Position numbers and translations under genes: made by a program
The notes under the pieces: model-generated
What the model saw: the letters and a program-made list of their open reading frames with translations, nothing else
Told to the model about the DNA's origin: nothing
The model's database searches: none
In this document: positions 52,020-64,000 of the stretch, piece after piece
Layout of the letters: each line of letters starts with the position of its first letter
How positions within the stretch are numbered: position 1 is the stretch's first letter
NCBI GenBank assembly: GCA_025331565.1
Contig: JAFREQ010000014.1
Location: 3,800,501-3,864,500 of the forward strand
Direction of reading: 5' to 3'
Length of the DNA: 64,000 nt
Source of the DNA: Holacanthus passer
Taxonomy: Eukaryota > Chordata > Actinopteri > Pomacanthidae

Positions 52020-52196
52020 CTGTGAAATGAGAGAGAGCCGGGTGGGAGGACGGGAAGCGGCCGGTCAGTAACGTGGGCTGGTACCTCTAGCTCCTATCGA
52101 GATTAGGAACCGTTGCCGCTGACAGCTCCCAGAGGAAGTACATAGTTAACGTTTGCTTGCAAGTGGCGAGCTCCGTCTTTGAATTAAAACCAGAGG
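52020..52196 (+). other. Probable non-coding first exon of the BICD gene
   Basis: A CpG-rich stretch ends in ACCAGAGG followed by the donor GTGAGT at 52197. No ATG frame continues downstream. It is 1.15 kb upstream of the acceptor at 53342. The left boundary is estimated from composition. Confidence 0.5.
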
Positions 52197-53342
52197 GTGA
52201 GTAGCAATTTTGGCTATCGGTCGCTATGTAGCATCAGCTAATTAGCTTGTCTGACAGGATCCGGCTGACGTTATCAACGGAGTGTGTAATCGATGTTTGT
52301 TCTGCTAAGCCTGTGTAAATTTAGCTAATTACAAAGCTAAGAAGCAAGCTAGCTAAATTCCTCAACTCGACTTTGCCAGTAACGTTAGAATTGTGGTGTC
52401 ATTTGCCTCCTAGAGAAGGCTAAAACTACTCTTGCTAGCTGTCCGGCCGTGTCCTGTTCCCAGTCTGGTGTCATCTTAGGTTTTGTATCCTCGTCAGGAT
52501 AATTTCCACCCTCTGGGATAACGTTACCAGCTTACTTTGAACTAATATATAGACTGACAACATATTTACATGTAACACCGCCTTTCATTTACACCCATTG
52601 ATGCTACAAAGAGCTAGTTTGTGGTTTAGGAGAAGCAGATGCTTACGGGATACATCGTTATTCACCGGACAACCGGGTGACTCGTGTTTCCATCTTCGGT
52701 CAAAGAAGAGAACATGAGGAAATGGGGGGAACATCGCCACACCCAGTCAACATGGGTGGTCAAAGTAATATTAATTCATACTGTTTCCACGGTTTCTTTA
52801 AGGAGTACACTTGGGGACACGGCACTTCAACCAGCTGTCATAAATCTGTAGCTAACATTAGCTAACGTTACAGCTGTAGGCTTATTCTGAAGAGATGTAA
52901 TGTTGCTGATGTTGAATAGCAATAACGTTGATCAGTGATGTTTACAGATTAGCCTTGCTTCACAGTTTAGTCGTGTCAGCTAGTTAACTATGTGGAGTTA
53001 AGGATCATCAGTAATGACCTTTAAATGCCACGGGTTAATAAGTCCCTATTTTAAAAGGTACAAGTGGCAGCAATATGCCACATTGTTTGTTGTAACTGAT
53101 AATATAACCAGAGTTGACATGAACTGTTATTCAACAGTAATACATATTTGCAAATGACAGAGGTTTGGTAATTTGTGCCTTCAACTTGAGTTGAAGGTAG
53201 AAATATTTTCCCACTCAATCAATTCCCATATTAACCTTGCCCTATGCAGTTTGCTCAATTAGTGTTATAATGTGATTTATTTAAAAAAAACCTCATTGTT
53301 TAAACTAGTTTGCATAATCATATTTGTGGTTTGCCTTTGTAG
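52197..53342 (+). other. First intron of the BICD gene
   Basis: The left half keeps CpG-island character with repeated GCTAGC/TTAGCTA-type motifs; the right half is AT-rich. I see no exon or RNA gene. Acceptor TTTGCCTTTGTAG ends at 53342. Confidence 0.5.
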
Positions 53343-53351
53343 TGTGGAGTA

Positions 53352-53369
53352 ATGAGAGAGGAGGAGTGA
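53352..53369 (+). other. Upstream open reading frame in the BICD 5' UTR
   Basis: ATG at 53352 opens a five-codon frame ending in TGA at 53367-53369, within the same exon and 55 bases before the main ATG at 53424. It could lower translation of the main frame. It is short enough to be incidental. Confidence 0.45.
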
Positions 53370-53423
53370 AGGAGGCAGGTGTCCCAGTAGAACATTGGCA
53401 GACGAGTGGGAGGCTGGGCCAGG

Positions 53424-56400
53424 ATGCTTGAGGCGGATGCAGACCCAGCAGGTCAAGTGGTGGGGGGAGAAGCCGAGGCAGAGATGGGGAACAGAGACTT
53501 GAAGGCTGAGGTGGTGCGGCTGACTCTGGAGCTCCAGGAAGCCACAGAGGAGAAGCTACAGGCAGCTCGCTATGGTCTGGTGGTGCTGGAAGAAAGCGCT
53601 GCTCTCAAGATGAAACACAGGCAGCTGGAAGAGGAACATGAAGCTCTCAAAGGGGAGCTACAGCAGCTGAAAGAGGTAGGAACACCCAAGGCCTTCTAGT
53701 TATATTTATGCAATATTAAGTTTTGAAATTCTCATTCCCCCACCATTCCAAGTGTTATTTTCCAGTAACATACTACTGCTTTGTGACTTTTGTTTTTTAC
53801 TGCATATATGTAAATACCCATTTCTAGAAATACCCATTGGTGTGCTCTTTATAACAGAAACAACCATTTCCTGAATTCAAATTGGTCAATGATGCTCTTT
53901 TGAAGACTAGTTGAAACTTGAGATTTTCTAATAAGGCCTGGTGACAGCTTTGATAGTTAATTTTCACAGAATGTTCTGAGATGTCACTCCACCTCTGTGT
54001 TGAAAGAAGACTGCAGTGGGAATGAACATAAGAATAGTTGCTATCTTTTTATATATGAGAAATATGCAAGCAAATGTAATATACTGGTACACCATTGCAG
54101 GATATTATAAACATGACACCGTGGAACAGTAACGTCATGCTTTTTTATTGTTTCTCCTGTGTTACCATTGTACAAAAATGGTATTGTAGAATTACCATTC
54201 TACCATTACCACATTTCACGTGACAGTGTTGTCAAAAAGTAAATGCTGTCAAAATTTAAATTTTCACAAAGACACAATCTCTCTATCGATGCTGCTCATT
54301 TGAATTTAACAGCTGAGGAGCTGCCTTGCAGTGTACCTAGTTGTCCTAAAAAGATACCATTGTTGTGCGGTGACCTATGACATGAATTTGATTGCTCATC
54401 CCTTCGCAGCTTTTTGTTAACTCTGATTTTCTCCTACCACAATAACAGTTCTGTTACAGCAGTCTCATATTATACTTTCAGTGAAGATGCTTGTGATTGC
54501 TGGCTGAGTCAGAGTAGCTCTCAGACGTCATGTGATGCTGATGGAGTCAGAGAGAGAAGACTGTTTAACAACCTCCACAGCCAATTAGTCAACATATCTG
54601 ATGCCTTTTATGTATTACATTTTCTCTGTTCATCTTAAACTGATTTTGATACTTAACTGCATAGCATTAAGGATTGAATTAGGTTAGCGCTGGATAGTCA
54701 AGATAAAACGATTAGACCATTATGTCAAAGCTCAGATTATCATGTAATCCAGGCCTTTCACAGATGTATTGAAATTCTGACATATGCTTCTCATTGCCTT
54801 AATGTTCTAAACCAACTTTATGCTTCCCAGTGTTTTTTAAATTCTTTCTTTCTTTATAATTATTAACTATTTTGCAGTAAAATATACAACCACTTTTATG
54901 CACATCAACTGTGTATACAAGAGTAGTATATTTACTGACAATTACAGTAAGGTGCACATTGTGAAAATATTTATGTGAGATTCTTCTTCCCCATCCCTGC
55001 CCTCCTCCTGTCCATATGTCAAAGTGTCCTGGGGCAAGACACTGCTCCCCAGCCACTAAGAGTGTATAAGCCAGTGCATTCCTAATTGTTGGTCTCAAGC
55101 CCAGATAAATGGAGAAGGTTGCATCTGGAAGGGCATTCGGTATAAAAAGCCTACACCAAATCAAATTTGCAGATCTCTCCATGCCAGGTTGGGCAGGACC
55201 CGATCTGCCAGATCTGCTGTTCACCCCCAGTGTGGAGCAGCCTAAAGAAGAAGATTTCTATGAGATTCTTGTGCTCCTGCTTACAGTGACATAGCCCTGG
55301 ATGACTGATTTGGAAGGGGTTAATATTGTTTCCTGATTGTAAACTTTGTCACATATACACCAGATGGGCCATGAAGGCATTCATTATTGCTGGAACAGAC
55401 TTTTCATAAATGGTTTATGTAAGGAGGATAATCCCATAAAATTCAGTCCTATCATGTGGACAGATTTTTGGTTTTGCAATTGTTTCACCCACCTGTAAAC
55501 TAACAGAGAAAAATGTTGAAAATCCTGCTTACAGGCAGTTGGATATTTAGCAATAAATATGTGCCAGAATAACACCAGAGTTGGTCCATCCTGATGTTTT
55601 ATAACCACATATCAAGCAAAGCTCTTTATGCCTTAAGGGACGCAGTGGTACAGAATTTCAGCTGTTTTTTATAATCTGCATAAACCTCAGTTCTTGGCTG
55701 TTTACCCACCTAGGCTTTGGCAGGGTTTTAACAAAGTAGAGCAGACTCATGTGTTGTGAATTAGCATCATTATATAACCACACCACGATGTTCAGTTGAG
55801 CATGTTTAGTAGCATATTCAATTCATTGCACACCTGATTTGATATGTCTTTCATGAGATGTCATTGATGCATAATGGGTTAAGGTTACAGATCACAAGAT
55901 AAGATATTCCTTTAATCATCCCTCAGTGGGGAAATTCACTTAATCCAACAGCAAAGACAATAGAGCAGTTAAATACTGCAGACAATAAAGAACATAAACA
56001 GAGAGGTACTAGTATTAACAAATGTACATGAGACTCTTTACAAATTTGCATGAGATATGTTAAAATGTGACCACATGTATACACTATTAACAGGAATACA
56101 CTGTGGACAGGAGAATTAAATATAAAAAATGTTAAATATAAAAAAATATTGCAAATGGGATTGAAGAAATATTGCAAGCTGTGAAGAAATGCCTGCTATT
56201 ATAGCGTTAAGTTTAATTTATTAGGCTCATTTTTATCACACTGGCTAGATACAAATATAATGTGAAACAGTGTGGAAGCTGCTGTTAAGGTATTTTGTTA
56301 CCAAACCATAAAAGCTATTTCCTCACTGTGATCAAGTTTAAGGTGATGCGTGTCCGTGAACTCCACACAAAACACAAATGCATTTGCCTTTACCAGCACT

Positions 56401-59400
56401 GTAAATGTTCTTCCAATGTGCAAAATGCTGTTCTCGCAAGGTACTGTAAATGTTGCCCATCCCTTAACCCTTTTTGTTTGTGTGAAGGCATTTGCAGATT
56501 CCGTGAACAGCCAAAAGCGTGCAGCTGCTGATGGAGAGTGTCGGGAGGAGAGCTTGCTCCAGGAGACGGCAACGAAGGAGGCTGCCATGGCAACCCGCAT
56601 CGAGGAAGTCCAGGCAGACCTCAAGCAAGCGCGCCTTGCTCTGAGCAATACCCACGCAGAGATCGATAGACTGGGTGTGTTCTCCGCCCAGTTAAAGAAG
56701 GTATGGAGACTCACTCAGTAACCTACATTCTGGTCTTACACTGCATAATATCAGTTCCTGTCTTGTCATGAACCTTTGAAAGTTGGAGGATATATTAGCT
56801 CTGTAGCCTCATTCCCAAAAGTAAAATTAATGCACATGAAATGAAATTGGTAATTGTGGATTTGACAGTGGGTTGTGTTCTGCAGGAGTGTGAGTGTCTG
56901 GAAGCAGAAAAGGGCCATCTGAGGGATGAGATGAAAGAATATAAAGTACGTGAGCTGCGCCAGTTGCAGGACAATGCCGAGCTTGAAGATGAGAACATAT
57001 CTCTGCAAAAACAGGTGTCTGTGCTCAAGGAAAACCAGGTTGGTTATCACTAGAGCTACAACTTTACCAAATACATGAAAGTTCTACCTACTTACTGGCT
57101 GTAATTGTACGTGGATGGATAAAGACAAAAAAAATGTAGATATAAATGATGGATAACATTGAACATATCTAGAAATACACAAATGAAGTGGAAAAGTGAT
57201 TGAAATGAAATCACGTTAATATGAACATTGCACCATACCATTGTTTTTTTTAGTTGTTTGCACAACTGCTTTGCATGCGCTTTCATTGCAACATTAAAAT
57301 TAGAACATTTTCTAAACATAAGTATACCTTCCAAAGGGTTTACACGTCTCAAAACTTAGGTAGTATTTAGTATTCTTGTGGGTTGTTATATTCTGTTGTT
57401 ATGTGAAACTGTCATTGTTTTGATTCCTGAAAGTGTGAGAGAAGTGTTTCCAAGAACAGATGCACTTTTTGTGTATGTTGCAGCTCTGCCAAGACAAACT
57501 GTCCATGACTAGTTCTAAATGTAGCAGAGGCTTGTTAGTGTTAGCATGAACTATTAGTTGACTTAGTGATAAAGACTTTGTCTGGCCTTTACAGTCCCTG
57601 ATGTCCAAATTTTTTTTTTCTCTTTTTTTGTATTACATGAAAACCCTAAATCATATTAAGTACTATCAGTATTTTAGAGTTTTGATTACATGTTTAAGTT
57701 AAAAAATGGAAAAGTAACTAGATGAGTCAAGTGGATGGAAATATTTATCAAGAAAATATGTAGAATTCAATCTCTACATGTGCACAAGTAGAATTGGTGG
57801 TGAACATTAGCCTCTTCAAGCTATCACAGTGTGTGACTGTGACACTGTTGTGTTGTGAATGTGGTGCATACAACTACATAGAAAGGCCTGTTAAAACAGC
57901 CTTTCTTATCACATTACAGGTTGAATTTGAATCGATAAAGCTGGAGCTGACCCAGAAGAATGACGAGCAGGAGGAGCTGCGAGCTCAGCTTGACGAGGCA
58001 GCAAGGTTGAGGGAGATAGCAGAGAGGCAGCTGGATGAGGCCCTGGAAGCCCTGAAGGAGGAGAGGGAGCAGAAGAACAGTCTGCGAAGAGAACTCTCTG
58101 CCCTGACCCTTAACCCCTTTGATTCTGTGGGGAACCTGGAGCTCCACTTGGAGCAGTTGGATGACAGCCAGGAGGAGGGCCATGGGGCAGAGGGAGATGG
58201 TGAGGGGGAGGACCAGGACAGTGGCTTTAATAATGGTCCTGGGTCTGCTCCCAGTTCTGCTAACCCTCCTCACTTGGGGGGCTCCAAAAGTAATGGCCTC
58301 ATCCATCGCTACTCCACTCCACGCAACAGTGACGTATTCCTGCGTGCTCCAGCCTCTGGCCTGGTGTCAGACCTGCTGAGTGAACTACACTTTTCAGACA
58401 GTCAGAAACTGAAACAGCAACTCCTACAGGTAGGCAACAGAAAAATATGTGTGTGTTCGTGAGAATTTGAGAATAGCTTGTATACCACTGTTAACACTAT
58501 CTACTAACTACTAGGACTGTATACTGTATATTTAAAATTCTTTTGTGATTCGTTGAACTGCATTTGTATGTAGATGAAAGCATCTGTTCTAATGAGGCTA
58601 ACTTAAAATAGTACCACTTTTTCATCAGATGAATTGTGAGTTTTTCATACAGGCTTGTTTGTGTGTCTCAGCTGTTAACAGGGAAGTCTGCTGCTTCCTG
58701 CTTTAGACCACATCCGCTATATGTTAGTGAAGGAGTGAGCCTTTCTGTATTAATAAGTACGACCTGGCACCACATTGCATCTACTTCACCAAGCAATTTA
58801 GTCAACTCCCACCTGACATAGTAATGCTTCACAAATAAAGGGTACTTAAGAAAATGAAGGATGTCTTGAATGGTCATCCCTCTCTGTCTGAGGGAAATAT
58901 ATTATTCATGATGCACTTAAATCGGGGGTTGGGTTAGCAAGCTCCAACACACCAGATGTTGGGAGTGGAGCTGAATGGGGTTAGCCACTATTCTACATAA
59001 AAAATGCATTAAGAGTAAAGGTGGCTGGGGGAGAAATTTGTGTTACAAAGAACTGTCCTTTTGTTTGATGAAATATAATCAACAGTCAACAATCAGTATT
59101 GGCCTCTTGGCCTGGTTAGAACTGAAATGGATGATAATTCAACTAATGGGAAGCTTTAAGTAATTTGAGAAAATGTAAGATGTATATGTTCATGCATCGC
59201 AAGTTTTTTTATCTTTTGTGTGTGTGTGTGTTTGTGTTTTTGTGTGTCTGTGTATACCCAGGCAGAACGAGAGAAATCCAGTCTGGTTAGCAAGGTAGAG
59301 GAACTGCAGATGCAGCTGGTAATGTCCAAACAGGCACTCAGTCAGCAAGAGGACAAGGTTGGATCTCTCACCCAACAGCTAGAAGCTGTGCAGAGCAGCC

Positions 59401-62400
59401 AGCAGCATAACCAGGATGCAGATGACAGGGGAGATGGTGAGACAGAGAATAGAGATGATGGGAATGCAGTCTTTGACTATGAGGTAGACACTAAGAGCAA
59501 GGAGGTGCTGGAGGCGCGCATGCGTTCAGCCAGCGAAGAGCTTCTGAAGCTGCGAGATGAACTGTCTCAGGCAGGAGCTCGTTATAACACTCTGGAGCAG
59601 CGATACAAGCAGGAGAAGGATCGTTGGAGGGCAGAGGCCCAGGAGCTGGCTGACAAGATCCGTCAATGCATCAAGTCCAGCAAGCAGGACCAGGAGCGCA
59701 TCAGTGAGCTGGAGAAGGAGATTGGAGCCACCAGGAAAGTGGCAATCGATTCAGAAGGGCACTTGAGCGTTGCCCAGGAAGAGCTGCTGGCCTTCTCCGA
59801 GGAGCTGTCCAACCTCTATCACCATATCTGTGTGTGCAACAACCTGACACCTAAACGAGTCACCCTAGACTATTACCGTGATGGTGCCAGGGCAAGTGGT
59901 GGAGGAGGTAGTGCACGAAGATCACACTACGTCTACTCCCAGCACAACTCCCAGAAGAAGCCACGAGCCAATGACATGTTTATCTCCAAAGCTTCAGCAT
60001 TACAGTTCATGGGGGAGGTGGACAGTGCAGGAGCCAGTGCAGACACTCCTAACTGCCCTGGATCCCCCACCCTGGATTTCAGGGACCCTTCCAATGTCCG
60101 CAACTTAGTGGCAGTCATCCGTTGCCAGATCAAACACCTCCGGGTAAGACAGCACTGCTTATTACATACAGCATTCATTACAGAGCTACTCAACTAGTAC
60201 GTGACTATTTGTGAACTGGTATAACAGGTATAAATTCTTTCACTCTTTCATTGTGGCTCCATCACTGAAAGCCAGCGTTTTGTTGTGGTTGCAGGCCTTT
60301 CTTCCAACACAAATTATTTGCTGAACCTAATGCTCAGCTCAGACAGTTAAATGTAGTTGAGTAGCTCCTGTGTCTATTCAAATCCAACACCTCATGTGGG
60401 CCTTGTCACGTGTGTTTGGGTTTGAATGGATTAGATTATCAGGAGTCAATGTTGAGTTGTGGCTTCCACTGCAGGGAATCCTTTAGAAAACATTAGTGTC
60501 AAAACACTGGGAACTTAAAACACATATAGTTTCTCTTTTAATTTAATAATTGGTGTATAATAATATTGTCAAGAAATCTGAGATTAATTGAAACATTTTT
60601 AACAGTTTGTTTGGTTTTGGCCATTGTTGATCATGTGATATTTGGAGATATTGTATAGTAAAAAAGAAACACTCCAATACTATAAGACAAAGTATTTTTC
60701 CATACTGAAAGTTAAAGTTTAAGTCAGTGGGGAACTCATCGTTATTGTTCATGTGTTTTCTCAGGTGGCAGTGGACCTCTGTCGTCAGAGGGGCGCAATG
60801 CCTTACTCAGGGTTGAGCAGCAGCGGAGAGTCAGAGCGGGATGCTGAAAGTCTCTTAGAAGAAGTGCTGAAACTCAAGTCCCTTCTCAGCACCAAGAGAG
60901 AACAAATCGCTACCCTCAGGACTGTCCTCAAGGCTAATAAACAGGTTGGTCACAGCACGCACTGGCTACACTGCAATGTTCCCTTTTGATCTTTGCACTG
61001 TTTTTGAACAGTTTTAGTCTAGTAACAGGCTGGTATTCCATTTTAGTGTATTGCTCTAAATACACCTGACCTGTGAGGGACTTTCCTTAACATTTCATTT
61101 TCTATTGCTGTACTCAATTGTGATTTTTTTTTTGTTGCCTGTCATTAAAAATAATAGGATTGGGCGATATGGCCCTAAAATATTATCACGATATTTGATA
61201 TTTCTGTAATAATAATATACCTGATGATTTGACAAAATACTTAGTACAGATTGAAGATTTGGTGATGCTATGCTGAGCCAGTATACTTTGTCTGCTTGGT
61301 TTGGAACTCACAATAGCTGTTGAGCTCTCCTCACAGGATTTTTGGCTCCCATTCTACCGGTTGCTTCTGCTTGAGGTGGTAAAATAAGTGTGTTGGATTG
61401 CCTCCTTTTGTTGTTACAGTCTTCTTGCAGTTCTTACATATTACCATGGTTTGTTGTATCTCTAATCCTTTGTAACCAAACCACTTTCACACTACTGAAG
61501 TCGCTCCAATTTTGAAACTTACTCCTTCACCATGGAGCCGTTAGCAGTGTGACTTTTGTTGTGCATAACAGTGGTTGACATTTTTTTATTGTATTAAAAA
61601 TTATACTGATATCATTGTGAACGATATCATATGGCGCACCCCTAAAAAGGAGCTATCCCGTATTTGGCTGTTTTGGCTTACTTTGGGAGGCAACACAATT
61701 TCTTTGCATGTACAAAAAAGGGAACAGCTATAAAGAGATTGTCTGTTGTGAAATGTAGTCTTTCTTCTGGTGCCAATATTTTTTACCTGTTCTGGATAAA
61801 GACCAGACCAAATTTGGCATTTAATATTAAATTGATAAGGTTTCTGATAAGGTAAGAGAGAAAGCCTTCGCTATTATCCAGGCATAATCTTGACATAGGC
61901 TGTATGGTTGACCTGTGTCATCAGTGTCTTGTCTAGACAGTCACTTGGGCTCACATGGTCTTGCACCTGGACTACAGTGTGATGCTGCACTCTTCAGAAC
62001 TTGAACTCTCTTTCCCCTCCCCTTTCCTGTGCCTCAAGCTCTGCATGACCTGCTTCTGTCATTCCCCTTAGCTGTCACTCTCCCTTTCACACACGCACAC
62101 GCACACGCACACGTACACGTACACACAAACACTCAAGGTAATCTGTTTGACTGGGCCATGCTGCTCACATACAGTGGTTTGCCTTTTCAAGTCAAATTCT
62201 AGGACAGTGTTGGCTACCTCCAGTTGCTCCTATTTACACATGAGACTTTTGCTTTGATGATTGCATTCAAGTCACATGAAAGGGACCAATTGGGTGTAGA
62301 TCTGCTGAGTGTCCTTTGACAGAAAACCTTTTTGTTTTTATTCTGTCTTGGTTATCATAGCAATGTTTTTTTTTATTGACCTTCCTATTGACCTTGCTCT

Positions 62401-63092
62401 TGTACTTGAATGGAGGACATGTACTTGAATGGAACAGGAATAAAGGGACATAATAATAACCTATTTGATTACAGAAGCAGAAGTAATCAGAATCAGGATC
62501 AGTTTTATTGGCCAGGTATGCATACACATACAAGGAATTTGAACATAGGCATTTTTCCTAAAACAGTTTGAAAAAAGAGTTTGATGGTGTGTTAACCATC
62601 AGTTTCACTAAAAGAAAAGCCCCAGAAGACCATTTAAAAACACTTGTTGTTCTGAAAGTATTTCCAAAATCCCCAAAGACTCTTCTAACCATTTGGATGA
62701 AAAGATTTCCATTTGCTGAACTATAAAAATACTCTTAACCTGTTTCTCAAGTTGAGACCTTTTCTGAATCAATACAAAGATGGCAGCCTGCCAACCTTAA
62801 TAGTTTAATTATCTTTTAGAGAGTTTGATGGTGTGTCAAATCATACATGGTAATATGCATTTTAACACCCCTGTTTGAAATGGGAAAGATTGTGCTACTG
62901 TAGCATATGATGGTGCCATTGTCTTTTTTTGTCAATGTAGACTGCAGAGTTGGCCTTGTCCAACTTGAAAACCAAGTATGAGACAGAGAAGAGCATGGTG
63001 TCAGAGACCATGATGAAACTGCGGAACGAGCTCAAAGCCTTGAAGGAGGATGCTGCCACCTTCTCTTCACTCAGAGTCATGTTTGCCAGTCG
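53424..63092 (+). CDS. Bicaudal-D family dynein adaptor (BICD1/BICD2-like), 3' end beyond window
   Basis: BICD proteins are long coiled coils that join dynein-dynactin to cargo such as Rab6 vesicles. Exons: 53424-53675, 56488-56700, 56886-57038, 57920-58429, 59262-60143, 60765-60944 and 62941-63092; the first six are in phase 0 and the last ends in phase 2, giving about 780 residues before the edge. AARYG at 47-51 matches the CC1 box (AAxxG) that binds dynein light intermediate chain. Family landmarks: LEDENISLQKQVSVL, LVSDLLSELHFSDSQKLKQQ, LSVAQEELLAFSEELSNLYH, CNNLTPKRVTLDYYR and LKSLLSTKREQIATLRTVLK. The last exon begins the cargo-binding coiled coil (MMKLRNELKALKEDAATFSS). Linkers rich in Gly, Ser and Asp between coils differ from both BICD1 and BICD2, so no paralogue name is given. 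The next exon, which should start with the FATRCDEY equivalent, is not present to 64000. Confidence 0.88.
55010..55255 (+). repeat. Degenerate teleost interspersed repeat
   Basis: Contains TCCTGGGGCAAGACACTG, then GGTTGCATCTGGAAGGGCAT followed by TCGGTATAAAAAGCC and CAAATCAAATTTGCAGATC. This order resembles a widespread teleost short retroelement whose consensus has an AAGGGCATCCGGCGTAAAA-like block. Assignment rests on recalled consensus. Located in BICD intron 2. Confidence 0.45.
55890..56180 (+). repeat. Dispersed repeat copy with GTGGGGAAATTC core, longer
   Basis: Starts AAGATAAGATATTCCTTTAA and CCCTCAGTGGGGAAATTCAC, then runs through an A-rich body with ATATTGCAAATGGGATTG and ATATTGCAAGCTGTG. 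The first 40 bases match the copies at 44215 and 35095 (inverted). Probably the 3' end of a non-LTR retrotransposon. Confidence 0.55.
61155..61645 (+). mobile_element. Candidate non-autonomous DNA transposon (GGGCGATATGGCCC type)
   Basis: The left end TTGGGCGATATGGCCCTAAA at 61160-61179 and right end ATATGGCGCACCCCTAAA near 61645 are roughly inverted relative to one another, with ATATC/GATAT-rich inner ends on both sides. No coding frame. The left end resembles a common fish hAT-like MITE. It lies in BICD intron 6 (60945-62940). Confidence 0.5.
62088..62127 (+). repeat. Compound (CACACG)n / (GTACAC) repeat
   Basis: About four CACACG units followed by GTACAC units, in a BICD intron. Confidence 0.8.
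62488..62545 (+). repeat. Dispersed repeat fragment (CAGTTTTATTGGCCAGGTAT)
   Basis: The order AATCAGAATCAGGATCAG, TTTTATTGGCCAGGTATG and ACACATACAAGGAATTTG matches a short block seen repeatedly in teleost genomes. Only this fragment is recognisable. Confidence 0.45.
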
Positions 63093-64000
63093 GTAAGATT
63101 TCCTTTTTATGTATCAGAAAAAACTTTATATTGTTTATTTTTTCCTGTGACAAAGTAGATTTTCGATTACTCCGAAATGTCTTTTAACTAACACGTTTAT
63201 TAGGTCTGATTGTCTTGTCTTTGGCCCTTTGCTAGTGTTGTTCATGCTTAGTAATGGTGCTCTTGTTGTGGTGCAGCTCCACTCGTGTAATAAGCTTACC
63301 ATGCTTATTACGCCTGTGGACAATCCACTGGTTCATGTGAAGATTATGAACCACATGCTCTGCCCTGTGCCGACGGGGGAGGAGGCAAGGACAGATTTGT
63401 CCCATCAAGCCAGGTCACCTTAGAGAAGGAGAAGTCTATTGTTGACAGAAGACGGGTGGGGCTTTAGATAGGATGAGAAGGTGCTGTCAAGGGTTAAACT
63501 TACAGACCACAAAACTTCATTCACACATCACTAACCTCTTCTGAGAATCTGTTGGCATGCATTGGCTTAATGAGTGAACTAATGTTTTTTTTTTTCCTCT
63601 GCCATTTTCTGTTTTTGTAATGGACAACAGAATTTTTTTCATCATTATTTGTTATGAACTGTAAGAGAAGCTCCTTGAACAAGCATTATCTGTCTGGGCC
63701 CTCTCCAGACAGTTATGAGCTGGCATTTGATTATCCTTAAGAAGGATTGGAGAACAGACAGTGCTCAAGGACTGCTACTGTCTGTTGCAGCAGGCTAAAG
63801 GTTACAGCTTTAAAAGATCTTCTTGCTTATAATTAAGTTTTGTGGTGCCATCGTGTGGATAGCTGGGGTGACTGCATTTCTGCATATGTTTCTATATGAT
63901 GATTCACATGCATCACTCTTTTCTTTCTCTCAAATAAATTAGTGGTAGTTGAGCAACATAAAATTAATTATATGCTCATATACCTATATTATTTAACAAG
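63093..64000 (+). other. BICD intron running to the window edge
   Basis: Begins with the donor GTAAGA at 63093. No acceptor followed by a phase-compatible BICD exon was found, so the remaining C-terminal exons lie beyond 64000. No other gene or named repeat seen. Confidence 0.6.

Larger units (their letters stand above)
53676..56487 (+). other. Second BICD intron (2.8 kb)
   Basis: Intron between the CC1-box exon and the next coiled-coil exon. It holds two interspersed-repeat fragments, listed separately at 55010-55255 and 55890-56180, and otherwise AT-rich unique sequence. No further exon seen. Confidence 0.6.

Noticed and set aside
63229..63423. Plus-strand frame near the right edge considered as the next BICD exon
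   Set aside because: No acceptor in the right phase and the translation lacks the RCDEY-type continuation expected after the exon ending at 63092.

Overview
This window is vertebrate genomic DNA, most likely from a teleost fish. Seven multi-exon protein genes can be assembled across GT/AG introns whose exon phases all close, with one exception in apex2. Introns are compact, CA/TG microsatellites are frequent, and the interspersed repeats look like teleost ones: a deleted Tc1/mariner copy, short inverted-terminal-repeat elements, and dispersed copies of a repeat with a GTGGGGAAATTC core. There is no bacterial, plasmid or CRISPR content.

Layout from left to right: (1) a PPP1R3-family glycogen-targeting subunit of protein phosphatase 1, probably ppp1r3f (minus strand, CDS 9133-1917, 4 coding exons); (2) a NAP/SET-family gene, tspyl2-like (plus, 10924-16163, 8 coding exons), divergent from gene 1; (3) a class 3 semaphorin closest to SEMA3F (plus, 24231-31629, 17 coding exons and a separate 5' UTR exon); (4) Wiskott-Aldrich syndrome protein, was (minus, 37201-33181, 11 coding exons), convergent with sema3f; (5) the amino-acid transporter slc38a5 (minus, 44109-38788, 15 coding exons); (6) the AP endonuclease apex2 (minus, 51703-48785, 6 exons); (7) a Bicaudal-D family dynein adaptor (plus, from 53424, open at the right edge after seven coding exons), divergent from apex2.

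The genes do not form a pathway: they cover glycogen metabolism, chromatin, axon guidance, actin nucleation, glutamine transport, base-excision repair and dynein transport. What links them is ancestry. PPP1R3F, TSPYL2, WAS, SLC38A5 and APEX2 all lie on human Xp11.2, and SEMA3F lies on the related 3p21 segment. The window therefore looks like a conserved vertebrate block.

No previously undescribed biological system is evident. The most useful oddities are: a one-base excess in an A-run that breaks the apex2 frame while leaving the rest of the gene intact; two SUMO-interaction-like motifs flanking the acidic tail of the tspyl2-like protein; a shortened segment just after the Cdc42-binding core of was; a BICD protein that fits neither BICD1 nor BICD2 cleanly; and several unnamed short interspersed repeats in introns. 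All calls were made by eye from sequence and recalled family features; no database search was run.
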